Assembly: GCA_021464415.1 (NCBI GenBank)
Contig: CM038463.1
Location: 114,172,790-114,236,789, forward strand
DNA: 64,000 nt
Direction of reading: 5' to 3'
Source: Lonicera japonica
Taxonomy: Eukaryota; Streptophyta; Magnoliopsida; Dipsacales; Caprifoliaceae
Shown here in pieces: positions 22,221 through 34,765 of the stretch. The position numbers and the translations under genes are program-made. Below the pieces are notes generated by a model. It had not been told where the DNA came from, searched no databases, and saw only the letters and a program-made list of their open reading frames with translations. Each line of letters begins with the position of its first letter. Position 1 is the stretch's first letter.

Positions 22221-24135
22221 TTTAAATGTTTTATTTGCCAAATAAACCTAGAATAACCCAATTCCAAATTAGGATAAGTGTTTATGAGTGTTTTCGTCTT
22301 TTCAATTTTATAGTTAATTAATAACATAAGTTTATTGAAAATAACACTTTCAAAATATATTTGATTTTGAATTTTTATCTCTATACAACAGGTTTACAAA
22401 TTACATACAACTCAAATACTATTTCAATAACACTTTCAATTTAATCATTTTATTATCATCCGTGACAAATCATATCATAATAAAAACTCAAAAATTAATT
22501 TGAAGCCTCTCATATAGCATGTGATACTGGCTTTATTAGTCACTGTTTAACTAAATAATAATTTTAACACAATAACATAAAATAATATTAATAGAAACTT
22601 ATTTTCTTAATTTAAAGTATTTCAAACAAACTCAACTTTTTATAATTTGATCAGATACGGAAGTATACGCATGATTTAAGGGAAAATTTTATAAATAATT
22701 TGTCGTTACTTTAATTCCGCGCTTAAATACAATAAAACACTACTTTTATATAAAATAATTAAATTAGTACAGCGAATAAGTAGGGTCAATACAAATTAAA
22801 GTTAATACTTTCAAAGTGGAAAAGTTTTTCGAAATCCAGTATTTTAGGAATTTAGATTAAAACAGTTTTTACATTTTGATTTTTGAAATTATTTTAACTA
22901 AGAACCTAAACCAATTAAACTAAACCAATTAAATTAAATCTAGCAAGTGCGTAATCAATAATAAAAAATCCGTAAGGAAAGAGAATCCAACACCATGGAT
23001 ATAAACAAAAAAGTATCTAATTATATTTTTAATATTCATCCCTACTATATAAACAAATTCAAAATCACCATCATTATTTCTTTAAAACTAATGTAAATAA
23101 AAATAGGCATCACCTGTATTCTCATTTATGGTGATCACAAGAGATCCATCATTTATTTTAAAAACAATTAAAGTACTAGAAAGAAAACACGTTATAATAA
23201 TGGTAATTTCAAAATCTATTTTAATTCGGGACGAATAATTAAAAATCAATTAGAATTAAAATAAGTCCATTACATCCATGGCAGTTCATCCCTCCCTTTT
23301 GGGAGATAATTTAGCCAAGCATATTAAATAAATAATACATTAAAACAAAATAATAATTCATCATTAAAATTTAAAATTAAAATACTTGAATACAAACTAT
23401 AGATAATTAAAGAGTTAGAAAACGTCGCACTTTATGATGCTCGAACTAGCATGTACTGCATGGCTTTACGCTGTCCATTTATTCACCTTCAATACTTCGG
23501 CCACACGACAACTAGTTTATGAAGAATTTTATCTATTTTTTTCTATCATTTTTCTATGATTTTAGGTGTAGAGAAAATGTCTATATTTAGTAATAATAAA
23601 TACAAGTTTAAAAGGTTTAGAAAACTATAATTGTAGAAGAAATAACAAATATGAGTTCAATTAATTAAGAAAGAATAAGGAGTTGTATTTTAATTATGAG
23701 AGAATATTGAATTGGAATATTCTTTCTTCTTTATCTTCCTTTCTGATCTTTAATATATTTCTTCCACCTTTTTATCACAATTTACTTCTTTCCTACAAAA
23801 AGACAAAATAAATATTATTCCTCCATAATTTAGGCATTAATTATATTCTAACAAAATATTATTTACAAGTTTAAATAACAATTTGAGGCACTTATCAACA
23901 CACGACTTCCTGAATAACACTTAAAATATATCTTATTTAGTATTAAATAATTAATTATTTGGTTCAATAATCAATGTATTGTGTTTGACAAATAAATTTT
24001 ATGCTATTTTCAAAATTGAGAAGTATATCCACTAATTAAAATTAATTTATAATTGTACTAATTTAGATTACATTTTCATTTAGATTCATAATAGAAATCT
24101 ACTTCCATTTTAATTTATTTTCCATTTTCTTTTAA
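22221..24135. other. AT-rich intergenic DNA, no gene seen
   Basis: No coding region or structured repeat is recognised. The stretch is extremely AT-rich throughout. Confidence 0.5.
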
Positions 24136-24853
24136 GGTGCATTTGAATTATATAATTGAATTTAGCTTTAAAATTCATAAATCTAAGATTTAAAAATTAC
24201 ATATTTGAAATACAAGAGCTTAAAATTTTGTGTTTGCTAAACAAATACAAGTAAATTGATTTCTAAATCCAAATATTATTCCGCTAAAATTTATATTTAG
24301 TTGATTAGTAAGCTATTTTTATTTTTTAACCCTGTGGCGGAACTCATGCTTACACAGAATTAACTCGTTTGACTCGACCCGTCCCTATTATAGTATTTTA
24401 TTTCTTATAATATAGCATAATTACCACGGGATGGGAGTAGGTTTATACGTACACTATTCGCGATGGATTTAGATTTAAAAAAATAAAACCTGCACCGGGC
24501 CAGGATGTGTTTATAAGATTGTTGGGTTTGGACAACACACGACCCTTTGTCATCCTTCGTATTATTATAATAATTAATATTACAAGTATATTTATAATAA
24601 CAAAAAATAATAATTTTGTTTAAAAATTAATTATTATTATTTTCAAATTCGCAAGTTTGGGATCTCTAAGGAGAAACTCTATCTCTAAAATTTGAAAATT
24701 ATAACTTTAAGATAAGTATCAAATCTCATTATTTGAATGTATTTATAAATCTTAAATCATAATTTCACACCAAACAAAAACATTTAGATTTGAGATTCCA
24801 AATCCAAATCTCATGTTAAAATCTTCTCTCAAATCTACATTCCAAACACACCC
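24136..24853. mobile_element. Tourist-like element with a possible inner insertion
   Basis: The ends GGTGCATTTGAAT and the inverted GGGTGTGTTTGGAAT are flanked by TTAA on both sides. Bases about 24330-24560 differ in composition (GACCCGTCC, GGGATGGGAGTAGG, ACCGGGCC), which suggests a second, nested element without clear ends. Confidence 0.5.
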
Positions 24854-25714
24854 TTAAAGAATTTTATAGGTTTTTATTAAAAAAATATTTTCAATTAACT
24901 ATGTTATTAATACTTCCATCCCATAGTAATAATAATAATAATAATAATTAAGATTTAAGAATCAAGTATACATATTCTTCTATAATGACAATCACAGTAG
25001 ACTTATTTTATGTTTATCAAATTTTTAATATATAATCATATAAAGTATTCATGATCATGTAATTAATTAGTTAGTACGACATTTGATACTGTAATTTATA
25101 ATACGAATAGTATTTTCTTTCACTAGAATGGTTTGTGAGAGGATAATTATGTAAACAACATACCATAAACCTTTGAGATTTATTTTGTACTTTTAAAAAA
25201 ATATTTTTTATGAATTTATGTGAAATAAATGAGCCTACAAACAATTCTAAAAAAATTCATCAAAATTTTAATTATTTTTTGAAAGGATCACCATTCTCAA
25301 GTATTTTTTTTTTCTGTACATAATTTTTTTTTCTTTTTAAAATTGTAGCATCTTATCATTTGATAATTAATTTGAAATTTAGAGTTTTCAGAATTAATAA
25401 AAAATATATATATTTAATACTTATGTTCTTGGTTGACCTTTGTGATAATATTTCGATTACATGTTCAAATTTAAAATATTTGTTTGAGATGTTTTGTTTG
25501 AATTTGAGCTTTTGTTATTTATATTTTTTTATTATTTTATTTTTTAATAGTTGTTATCTTTAATAAGGGGTAGTTTTGAAAATAACTATCTTTTATTTTT
25601 AATAAATTAAAATTTATTTTGTCATCGATTAAAATGTTGTCCTTGAAACTAATCCTAAAAATAGAATGTCATTTGTTAGAATGAGAGTAATTGATTTGTA
25701 CTTTAAAAAGAATC
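24854..25714. other. AT-rich intergenic DNA, no gene seen
   Basis: The open frame at 25360-25563 is a hydrophobic product of T-rich sequence and is not credible as a gene. Confidence 0.5.
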
Positions 25715-25925
25715 CCCATATTTTTATTGATTTAATTAACGTAGATGTACCTATTAATCTACTTTATTTTTTAATATTAAATTATTAATAAAATAATATT
25801 TATAAAATTAAATCAATAATATTTTTTTGTTAGTTTGTCCACACTTAAGGATTAATTTAGGAAACAATACTAATTAACTTAAAAATGTAGATTAACTACA
25901 AGATATCAATATAAATAAAATCATA
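25715..25925 (-). repeat. Solo terminus of the Mutator-like family seen at 57234
   Basis: It has the AT-rich block with AATAATATTT, a GTTAGTTTGTCCAC motif and a final TAAATAAAATCAT. The order and orientation are as in 1-236. No second end was found nearby. Confidence 0.6.
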
Positions 25926-26672
25926 CATTTTATAGGGGTAAAGAATAGGGATATCCTGTATTGGAATTACAAAATCATGTAATGAATATCTAATTTATGA
26001 TTCCTTAAAATTAAATAGAAAAAAAATGCCATGTCATCAGGTATCAACAAGTTACCTACTTAACCTTGCATTTAATATTTTGTATTCTCCCATGTGCATT
26101 AATTATGTTAGCTAACTACACATTTGATCTCAACCATTGATTTTTCATCCAACGGTTAATATTACAATAACCATCTATGGGTAAAAAAAGCAGTAACCAT
26201 TGAAACCTCACCCATATATATATATATATATATATGTCGTCACTAGTGTGAAGTAGGAAAGTTTATGAGAAAAATCAAAATTCACGTGGAACATACAATA
26301 TCTTGTTTGATCGACTACATCGAATCAACAGACAACATTTTTACCGAGCGGATAATTATGGAATTATGTGGATAGAGCACTCCTCTCCTAATTAATAAAT
26401 TTTGGTTGCATGGTCTGGTCACCCTTTTTATAGATCTTTAATTCACAACTTCTATATAGCTACCGAAATTCCAACCATCCATCAACACACCTTCTTTTGA
26501 GAAATACTTGACTATATATAGAACGTACGTTATTCATACATATTTCCATATATAATGACTTAATTCTTCAGTTCTTCAACTTACACCTAAAGTTTGCCTA
26601 CCCACTACTCGTATTTGGAAATAGCAAATAACTCTCTCACGCGCGCATAAAATTTATGCAGAATTATTAATT
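25926..26672. other. Intergenic DNA, nothing recognised
   Basis: It contains a TA microsatellite at about 26215-26236. No coding region is seen. Confidence 0.4.
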
Positions 26673-26838
26673 GGGTCATGTTAACGTGTGTTATAAGGAC
26701 ACATGTTAAGTATTTAATTTTAAAAATAATTAAGTCCCAACATGCATTAAGTATGACACAGATTCTCGTATAAGATTTTATTATTTTTATTTATAATAAT
26801 TTTAACATGTGTCTTAAAGGTACATGTTATTATTCTCC
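26673..26838. mobile_element. Short MITE (166 bp) with perfect 9-bp target duplication
   Basis: Inverted arms share GACACATGTTAA and related blocks. They are flanked by TTATTAATT at 26664-26672 and 26839-26847. The 9-bp duplication suggests the Mutator-like group. Confidence 0.75.
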
Positions 26839-28521
26839 TTATTAATTATACACCGCAAAAATTGAAGAAGAACCAAAAGAGTACAACAATCAATAATATT
26901 AATTCAAGAGAGAAGAAAACGGAAAAGGAACAAAAATTAAATTCCACACATGTATGTATCAGAGTGAACATTTATTAGAACACCATAATAATGAAATTCT
27001 AGTAGTCAGATATATGGACCCATCAAAATATATATGCATGCAACGAGTAATTAAGATGGTGCTAGCTCCTCATTGGATGGTCGGCCCAATAATAAATGTT
27101 TGCTGTGTGCATAAATAGTACTATAATATAATACATATTTAAGAAATGCAGAGAGTTAATTAGTTAGGAGCCTAATTAAGTAGCTAGATAATATTGGTGA
27201 ACTGAAACGCACCAGCATAAGCCAAGTGTTTAATGTATGGTACGTGTTGATAAATTAAATTTCGACTATGATATTCAGATCCAAGTGGGGTTGACATTTT
27301 AAAAGAATATGGCCTTTTAATTTGCGGAGGCTACGCAAATCAGATTAATTGAAGATCCTATTAACTAATCCAAATTAATTTCACAATTAATTAAATCACC
27401 TCACCTCACTTAACTTCAATCTACTTTTTCTAGTTGTTTAATGCCATTAGTTGGGTATTTGTTTTTAGTTATAAGGACTAGTTAATTAGTTTAATTGAGT
27501 TGTTATTTAGTATCGTTGTGTTTGATTACTTGTAATTGTAAATGGTCCAAGATGGCTTGTTTTGTAAGAAATACAATTTCATGTTTGATGTCGTTGTAAA
27601 TAAATAAATAAATCATGATTTACTTTCACATAATTTTTCACATTTTTTATAGAAATGAACTGTATGCCAAACCAGAAGACAGTAAATTTAATTTTCATTC
27701 TTCCACATAATTTTCGTACATTTTGATATCAATGAAATAGGTTAAAAACATTTCATTTATATTAGAAACAGTTTCCACTAAAGTGATTTTTTAAAAAATA
27801 AAAAATAAAAAAATCAACATACCCCGAGTCGGTAGTCTTTAAACAATCCAAGATTTTGGCTGGATTCTTTATTTGTTGACTATGGAGTTTTGGTTTTGGT
27901 CGTTCATTCACAAAAAAGTTACGCTATAGTGCACCACGTACACAAACACAATGTTAAAGTTATTTTTCTTTTATTTTTTTTAAAAAATAATCTAATTTTC
28001 GTAAAATTTATTACTGTTAAAAGTAAAGCCTTGTTTAATTTTATAGTGTTCCTATTTTATTCTTATTGTTATTGTTTTTTTAAAAATACATTCAAATATT
28101 TAGGATTGGGATTTGAACTTAAATATGATCTTAAGGATATATTAATAATAATTTTAACCATTAAATCAATAAAATACATTTATGTTTAAACGTGAGTGTA
28201 CATGTAAATAACACGTGTACGCAATCGTTTAATAATGTACTGCACGTATAGTGTACTGAAACTGAATTGAAATTTATTGATATATCTAAGATGTATGGGA
28301 ATATTATATATATATATATATATCAAATGAAAACAAGAGGGGTGGAATTATTATCTGATAATCACATGAAAGGGCTCACATGTGTAACTCTTGTCAATCT
28401 TTACCGACTTGCTATTCTCCTTTTCTTTTCTCTTCTTTTTTGGCATTTTTTGATTATTTTGGTTTGTTTTCATCTCATTTCGTTTTCTAGTAGAAAACAA
28501 ACAAAATCTAATTAATATATA
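26839..28521. other. AT-rich intergenic DNA, no gene seen
   Basis: The open frames at 27890-28189 and 28267-28515 have low-complexity hydrophobic products and no gene context. Confidence 0.45.
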
Positions 28522-28591
28522 TATGGACAACTCGCCCTCCCCCGCCCCCGCCGCCGCCGCTGCTTACCTCCACCGTCAATGTTACAGGTCA
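28522..28591 (+). other. GC-rich exon-like segment of unknown identity
   Basis: After a TA repeat, an ATG opens a 23-codon frame reading MDNSPSPAPAAAAAYLHRQC. It is followed by a good donor (AG|GTCAGT). The GC content is strikingly above its surroundings. No matching downstream exon could be identified, so this may be an orphan first exon, a gene fragment or chance. Confidence 0.3.
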
Positions 28592-29479
28592 GTTGTCGTG
28601 CATGCCTCGATCGCATACCATACTGTTTGATTGCTAAAAATAGGAAGTTAATCTTATTCCTAAAGTAGGGTTGATTATCTATTTTTTTTTTCCTTTTTTA
28701 TTTTATTTCATGAGTTGTTTTCATATATACCATATCTATCGAATATGAAAATAATTTTCCTTCGCAAATCTGAGTTTGCTGCTGACCCATGAAAAAATTA
28801 TTTTCAAAATATGGGCGGGACTTTTAATTGTATACAACATAATTTATTATATTGTTTATATTTGACAAATTATTAAGATCTTCAATTAATCATTCACATA
28901 TACACATGCACTGGCTACGTACTGTACTAGTATATATAGTAATGTGTATTCTTTATTGGAGATAATTTGTTGTCGCTTGTGGCACTAGTTCACAAATTCA
29001 TATATATACCACTATAAAAGTAACTATTCGTATATGAAAAGTTATGCTTTTTCCTTTTTCTAAATCAATATAATAAAATGGAGAAAAAAATAAAAGGTAG
29101 GCTTTTTCCTTTTTCTTTTTTTAAATTTTTTAGTACCAATTTGGGAAAAAGAAAAGGTGTTATTTATTGTAATTAATTTGTTAACTTTTTGTATTTATGT
29201 TTGAATGTGGATGGATGCCCTATTCAGATGAGCTTTTTTTGGCCTTTATTTTATGTTTTGAATTTGCGGTCTGCCATACCTAGATAGTTATCCTTGATAT
29301 TTGTTTACTTTTTTAAGAATTTTTCTTATATTGTAAAATGCTTGATATAGTCTATATATCTTTACGACTTATGAAGACTTTCTAAAATAACATTCTATTT
29401 GCATGGTAATGTTTGGCTATTGTTACTGATATGGTGTTTCTTATTTAAAAAAAAATAATAACTAGAAATTAGGTAGAAG
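28592..29479. other. AT-rich intergenic DNA, no gene seen
   Basis: No recognisable structure is present. Confidence 0.4.
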
Positions 29480-30014
29480 GTCTTATTACACATTGATTTT
29501 TACCAAAAATTCAATGAATAATATTTTTTTGAATGAAGGGCTTATTTTTAATTGGTAATTAGTGTAAGAGGCCTATTTTGTTTTATATTTTAAATGAAGG
29601 TATTTGAATAAATTTAAATATCATTTAATTAATAAAAACATGTTGTATATTACCTAAATTACCCCCTCTTTATGAAATTTGCACAAAAAATATGAACTGC
29701 AAAGTTCATATTGCAGTGAAATATGGACTGCTATATGAACTTTGCACTAGAAATATGGACTGCAAAGTTCACATTGCAGTAAAATATGTACTGCAATATG
29801 AACTTTGCACCAAAAATATGGACTGCAAAGTTCATATTGCAGTCCATATTTTAATGCATATTGATATTTTTTAGTTTATATTAAGAGTTGGGATGTCATT
29901 TTACAATGAAAAAAAAAGACACATGTCATATTATCAATAAAATAAAAAATAGGCCCTTTATTTACAAAAAAATTATTCCTTAGCTTTAGTGTGAAAATCT
30001 TTCTCTAATAAGAC
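29480..30014. mobile_element. Fold-back MITE carrying in-phase tandem repeats
   Basis: Inverted ends of about 70 bp share GTCTTATTA, GATTTT.ACAC-type and AAGGGCYTATTTTT blocks. The centre holds the 63-bp repeat at 29689-29858. The target duplication could not be read. Confidence 0.65.
29689..29858 (+). repeat. 63-bp tandem repeat, about 2.7 units
   Basis: The units carry GACTGCAAAGTTCATATTGC. The inverse of the same core (GCAATATGAACTTTGCA) lies within each unit, so each can form a hairpin. Because 63 is divisible by three, the frame on the plus strand reads a 21-residue repeat with an M-x-CKVHIAVKY core. Confidence 0.9.
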
Positions 30015-31030
30015 ATTTTTTTAAATTGTCCCAAATAATAAAAAAAATTCCTTACTGGAACTACATATTACAAAAACTCTGTACGTTATTCAAATGTATT
30101 AATGGTATTGTTTTCCTATTTTAAATTTAAGACTATTATTTTTTTTCCCTTAAAATATCTCTACTTAAAAAGTGATTATCATATCCCATCTTACCACAAT
30201 AATTGAGACAAAAGTGATTATCATTTTTTTTTTGCTTTTCTTCACGGCCACTTTGAAAATTAGATTACAACCCCACCCCCGGCCCCCGGCTGCCCCCCAA
30301 AGCAGCCATGTAACACGTACGTCTTAGCTTAGCTTAGTGATACACTTGCGCATGGTGGTCCACTGTGGAGACATATCCCGTTGTCCGATCCGTTGTCCTC
30401 AGCCTACCACAAAGCACCCTTATAATCATTTCGTCTTGCCACGTTATTATCATTGTTATTTATTATCTCTTCCAAATCTGGGGAAAAAAACAAGATGAAT
30501 TAATTGATCGATAACAAAGTTCATTATTTAATATACTAATTATACAATACTTTAACTAAATAAATTAACCTTAAGATATTTTTTATTCTTCAAATTCATT
30601 TCCATGCATGCATGTCATCATTTCATCTTTGTCCTATATGTCTTAGAGGAATTAATGTTTGATTGAAACTCGACTCAAATGAGTATTTTAAAAATAAATA
30701 AATAAAATTATATTATGTCCTCTTCAAGAATTTCATAAGAATAAGATAGAATGACACGTATCATTTTTTATTTTTTTTCTTTCTTAATAACCTATTATTA
30801 TGAACGCTGTAAGCCTAATATTAACAAACTTAATCGATTCTATATTATGACATTAATTCTGAAATTAAGGTTTAATTCTTTTATTGGTGACTTGTCATCG
30901 AGTTGTGAAAGAAGCTAGAGAAATTTTGTTTGATCGAGGCACTCATAGTTCTACCATTCGTTCCCGTTTGAGTGATACCTGATAAGAATAACTGTTAATT
31001 AGAAACTAAAAGTTGTACTTGATGCACCCT
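30015..31030. other. Intergenic DNA with a short coding-like patch
   Basis: Bases 30887-30982 form an open stretch of 31 codons ending in TGA. Its composition is balanced (VTCHRVVKEAREILFDRG), unlike the surroundings. I recognise no family. The rest shows nothing. Confidence 0.35.
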
Positions 31031-31223
31031 TATTGTTGATAGAAAACTAGGGTTTAATCCCTAGTTTTGAAACATATTAGTGGTTAGGAATACTTAGTTT
31101 TGAAAATTAGAGGTACATCCCTAAATTGACCATTTAACTTAGGGTTTTCTTTAATACGATTTATTAAATATGAGAGGCATAGTCAAAATGACCATTTGCC
31201 CTTTAGTTGTGTTTTAGAAGTTG

Positions 31224-31480
31224 TATTTTGAATTTTGAATTGAAAAAGGAAAACATAATTATGGATTTTGTGAGTTTGATAAATTAATTAAATTAAGTAA
31301 GAATTAAAATTCAAATGTTACTTTCTATAATAACATAATTAAACTGTGATTTTGAATTTTGAATTGAAAAAGGAAAACATAATTATTGATTTCGTGAGTA
31401 TAACAATTTAATCAATTTAATTGTGAATTAAAATTAAAATGTTACTTTGTATAATAACATATTTAAACCATGATTTTGAA
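31224..31480 (+). repeat. About 122-bp tandem repeat, two and a half copies
   Basis: Each copy carries TTTTGAATTTTGAATTGAAA followed by GGAAAACATAATTAT. Copies start near 31224 and 31346, with a partial one near 31468. Confidence 0.85.
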
Positions 31481-31739
31481 TTTTGCATTGAAAAAGGAAT
31501 ATACACTTTGCTATTTTTTTTTGGGACAAAATACACTTTGCTATTCATTTTCATTATTGTACATAATTTTAATTACTGTAATATTATTCGCATAAATATA
31601 TATACATATTTTTTTTTGCATTTTCTTATTATAAATGTTTGATATATTTTCATTTTTATGAGTATAGATATAGATGTTATTTAAAATTTGAAAGTTTATT
31701 CTTATAAATTATGAATTACAAACATAAATATCATTTTCC

Positions 31740-32340
31740 TAATTATGTTCTTAAATAAATTAGTATTATATATATATATTTGTTATATTTAATTTTTCAC
31801 ACTTATTTTTACATTTATATGTAATGCATTTTTTGTACATGTTTATAAATATATATCTATTATATTTGATATTTCACACTTATTTTTATATGTATCTATA
31901 ATGCCTTATCTTACATGTTTGTAAACATATACATATATATTAGTATTATATATCTGTTACATGTAATATTTCACATTTATTTTTATTTGTATCTGTAATG
32001 CATTATTTTACATGTTTATATATCTACATATGTTACGTTGGTTTATATTCATCTTTAGTCTTACATGTATCTGTGATGCATTATTTTGCATGTTTGTATA
32101 TATATATATTAGTATTATATATCTGTTATATTTGATTTTCACACTTTTTTTACATGTTTGTATATATATATATATATCTGTTACATTTGATATTTCACAC
32201 TTATTTTTACATGTATCTGTAATGCCTTATTTTATACATTTGTAAACATATACATATATGTTAGTATTATATATCTGTTATATATAATATTTCACCGTAA
32301 CATTATCTGTAACAGATATATATATATATATGTTAGATAT
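31740..32340 (+). repeat. Minisatellite of TATATCTGTTA/TTTCACACTTATTTTTA units
   Basis: About six diverged units of 80-100 bp repeat the order TATATATATCTGTTA, ATTTCACACTTATTTTTA, TGTATCTGTAATGC and CATGTTTGTA. Open frames here are by-products of the repeat. Confidence 0.8.
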
Positions 32341-34526
32341 ATATTATCTATTAATGAATAATTTATATGTTTTCGAATTTGTTTAACTATTTAATATAGA
32401 CATTGTAGTTATATATGTTCTTTAATTCTCTTCATAATTTATTTATTATTTCTTGCTTTTTGCAGATCAAAAGTTATACATTTCCAACAAGTGCGAGAAT
32501 CAATTGGACAACCCAAAGCACAACTTTGTGAATTTCTAATTGATCGACAAAATTAGAACTCAACTTTTAGATTTTTGGTTTCAAGATTTATTATATATAT
32601 ATTATCTATTATAATGGTTGCAAAACTAAACAAATTGTAAAAATGGTTGTTTTATTGCTTTAGCCAACATCTATGACATATATATGTACTATTATTGTTT
32701 GAACAAGTTTGATGGAAGGATTATGTTTTTGTGGAATTTTTAATTTTTTTTAAGTAATGTTTAATGTTTAAAAACCCTCAAAATCAATTATTAAAGCACG
32801 CTCATTTACTCCTATAAGATATATATATATATATATATATTAGTTTTTACTAACATTAATAAATTGAATAAATGTATATTTAAGATGCGGCCGGTGTATT
32901 GTGTTGTTTGAAAAATAGTTTAATATTAATTTTAATATAAACATAATTATATTTAATAACGCTAACAAAAAACTAATTGTTAACAAAAATATTATATGTC
33001 AACTAACTTTCAAGTTAAATATTGCATAAAACAAGTATGGTTTAAAACTATATGTAATTCTTTAAGAGTACTATTTTTTTAGTATATATAACATGTGTTA
33101 TTTTTGTCTGAATTATAAAATTCAACTTAATATAACTTTTTGTTTCTCTTCTACCCTTTTTATTTTTACCTTTTCTTATGTATTCTTTTACATTTGTTAA
33201 ATATTGATTTGATTATACTATTGTGACATTTAAATGTTGAATTTTATAAAAATATATTTATTTTTCAAAAAAAAATTAGTATGAAATATTTGTTATTTTT
33301 AATCTTGCGATGATAGATATTTTCCCATTACTTGTCAGGCAAACACATTCATTAAGATTACGGCGTATCCCTTTTACATCATCTTACCCCTAACGAAAAT
33401 CCTAAATCTGTCTTGAAATTATAAAAGTGTTGTACTAAGTTGTTAAAAATTAATGATATTTGAATATGTCATATTGTATTATCATATTTTAGATTGTCAC
33501 AACAGTTCACAGTATTACAATAAAGTACTATTGAGTTCTTTTGCTAATAATGTTTTAGATGACTTATTATAATTTCGAACCTTGTACTAAGGTTACCTGA
33601 TATATATGCTTTCATATACGTCTTTCATGTATTGTTGTTAAATTAATTGTATCTCTCGTCAATTATGAACTTTTTGGCAAATTCATAATTACTTTAGCAA
33701 TAGGTATATTGTATTATAATAATGGACCTTTTTTGTAAGCGGCACAATATACTTCACTCAGGTATTTCATCTAGATTTATCGAGTTAATTGTTATATATT
33801 GTGTAAATATTTTTGTAATTATACAACGGTACTAAGTTAATATTTATGAACATTTTTTATAATGGTCTGATATATTTCATAAAAGTGTTTGTTATAGAGG
33901 TATTAAGTTAACTATAACATACTTTAATAAAATAGTAAATTAGTTTTTGATAAATTGTATATATATACGTATACGCTCTAAAAATTAATTATATCATATA
34001 GTTCAACTACAAATTAAATATTTATCAATGCAACAAGCAATGCAAATTCGTTAAGCATAGCTAATATATGTTTACAAACAAATTTTGAATACAAATCTTA
34101 TATTAATATGATTGATTTATTTTTAATCATATATTAAAATTCAAACAATTAGTTTTTGTTTATCTTATTGGTTTATGAAAAATAACTATAAAAAATATAT
34201 TAATCTATATTCAAAATAATAAAATAAATTTGAACAAGTGAAAAATTATACAGTTATAAAACGTTATAGTTAACAAGGAAAACTAAACAATTAACATTTT
34301 TAACTGATAAAAGTGGCATTTATACAATTTGTTTAAAAATCAATAATTTTCAGATAAAAATAAATAGATGATATTCAATGTTAATTTTACTTACAAGATA
34401 ACTTATTCATACACATTTCCCCCTTTTTTTTGTTATCTTTGTTGTAGTTATATATAAAATAGAAGTTTTGATAATTGTGAATAAAATAAAAAATATATAC
34501 TTAAGATTATGTAATGTTATATAGAA

Positions 34527-34765
34527 TAACAAATAGAAATAAAAATTTTCATCAAGAACATATAATTATGTACCATGATTATAAAAAATGTTAATTAATG
34601 TCCAAATTAAAATAGGAAATATTTCAAAAATCTACAAAACTTAGCGAATAAAATAAGAAATAAAAACTTTCAACAAGAACATATAATTATGTACCATAAT
34701 TATAAAAAATGTTAATTAATGTCCAAATTAAAATAGAAAATATTTCAAAAAACTACAAAACTTAG
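34527..34765 (+). repeat. Tandem duplication of about 118 bp
   Basis: Two adjacent copies share AAGAACATATAATTATGTAC and GTTAATTAATGTCCAAATTA with few differences. Confidence 0.9.

Noticed and set aside
32466..32560. Possible second exon pairing with 28522-28591
   Set aside because: The phase fits, but the site lies within a separately inserted Mutator-like element and the joined product resembles no protein I know.
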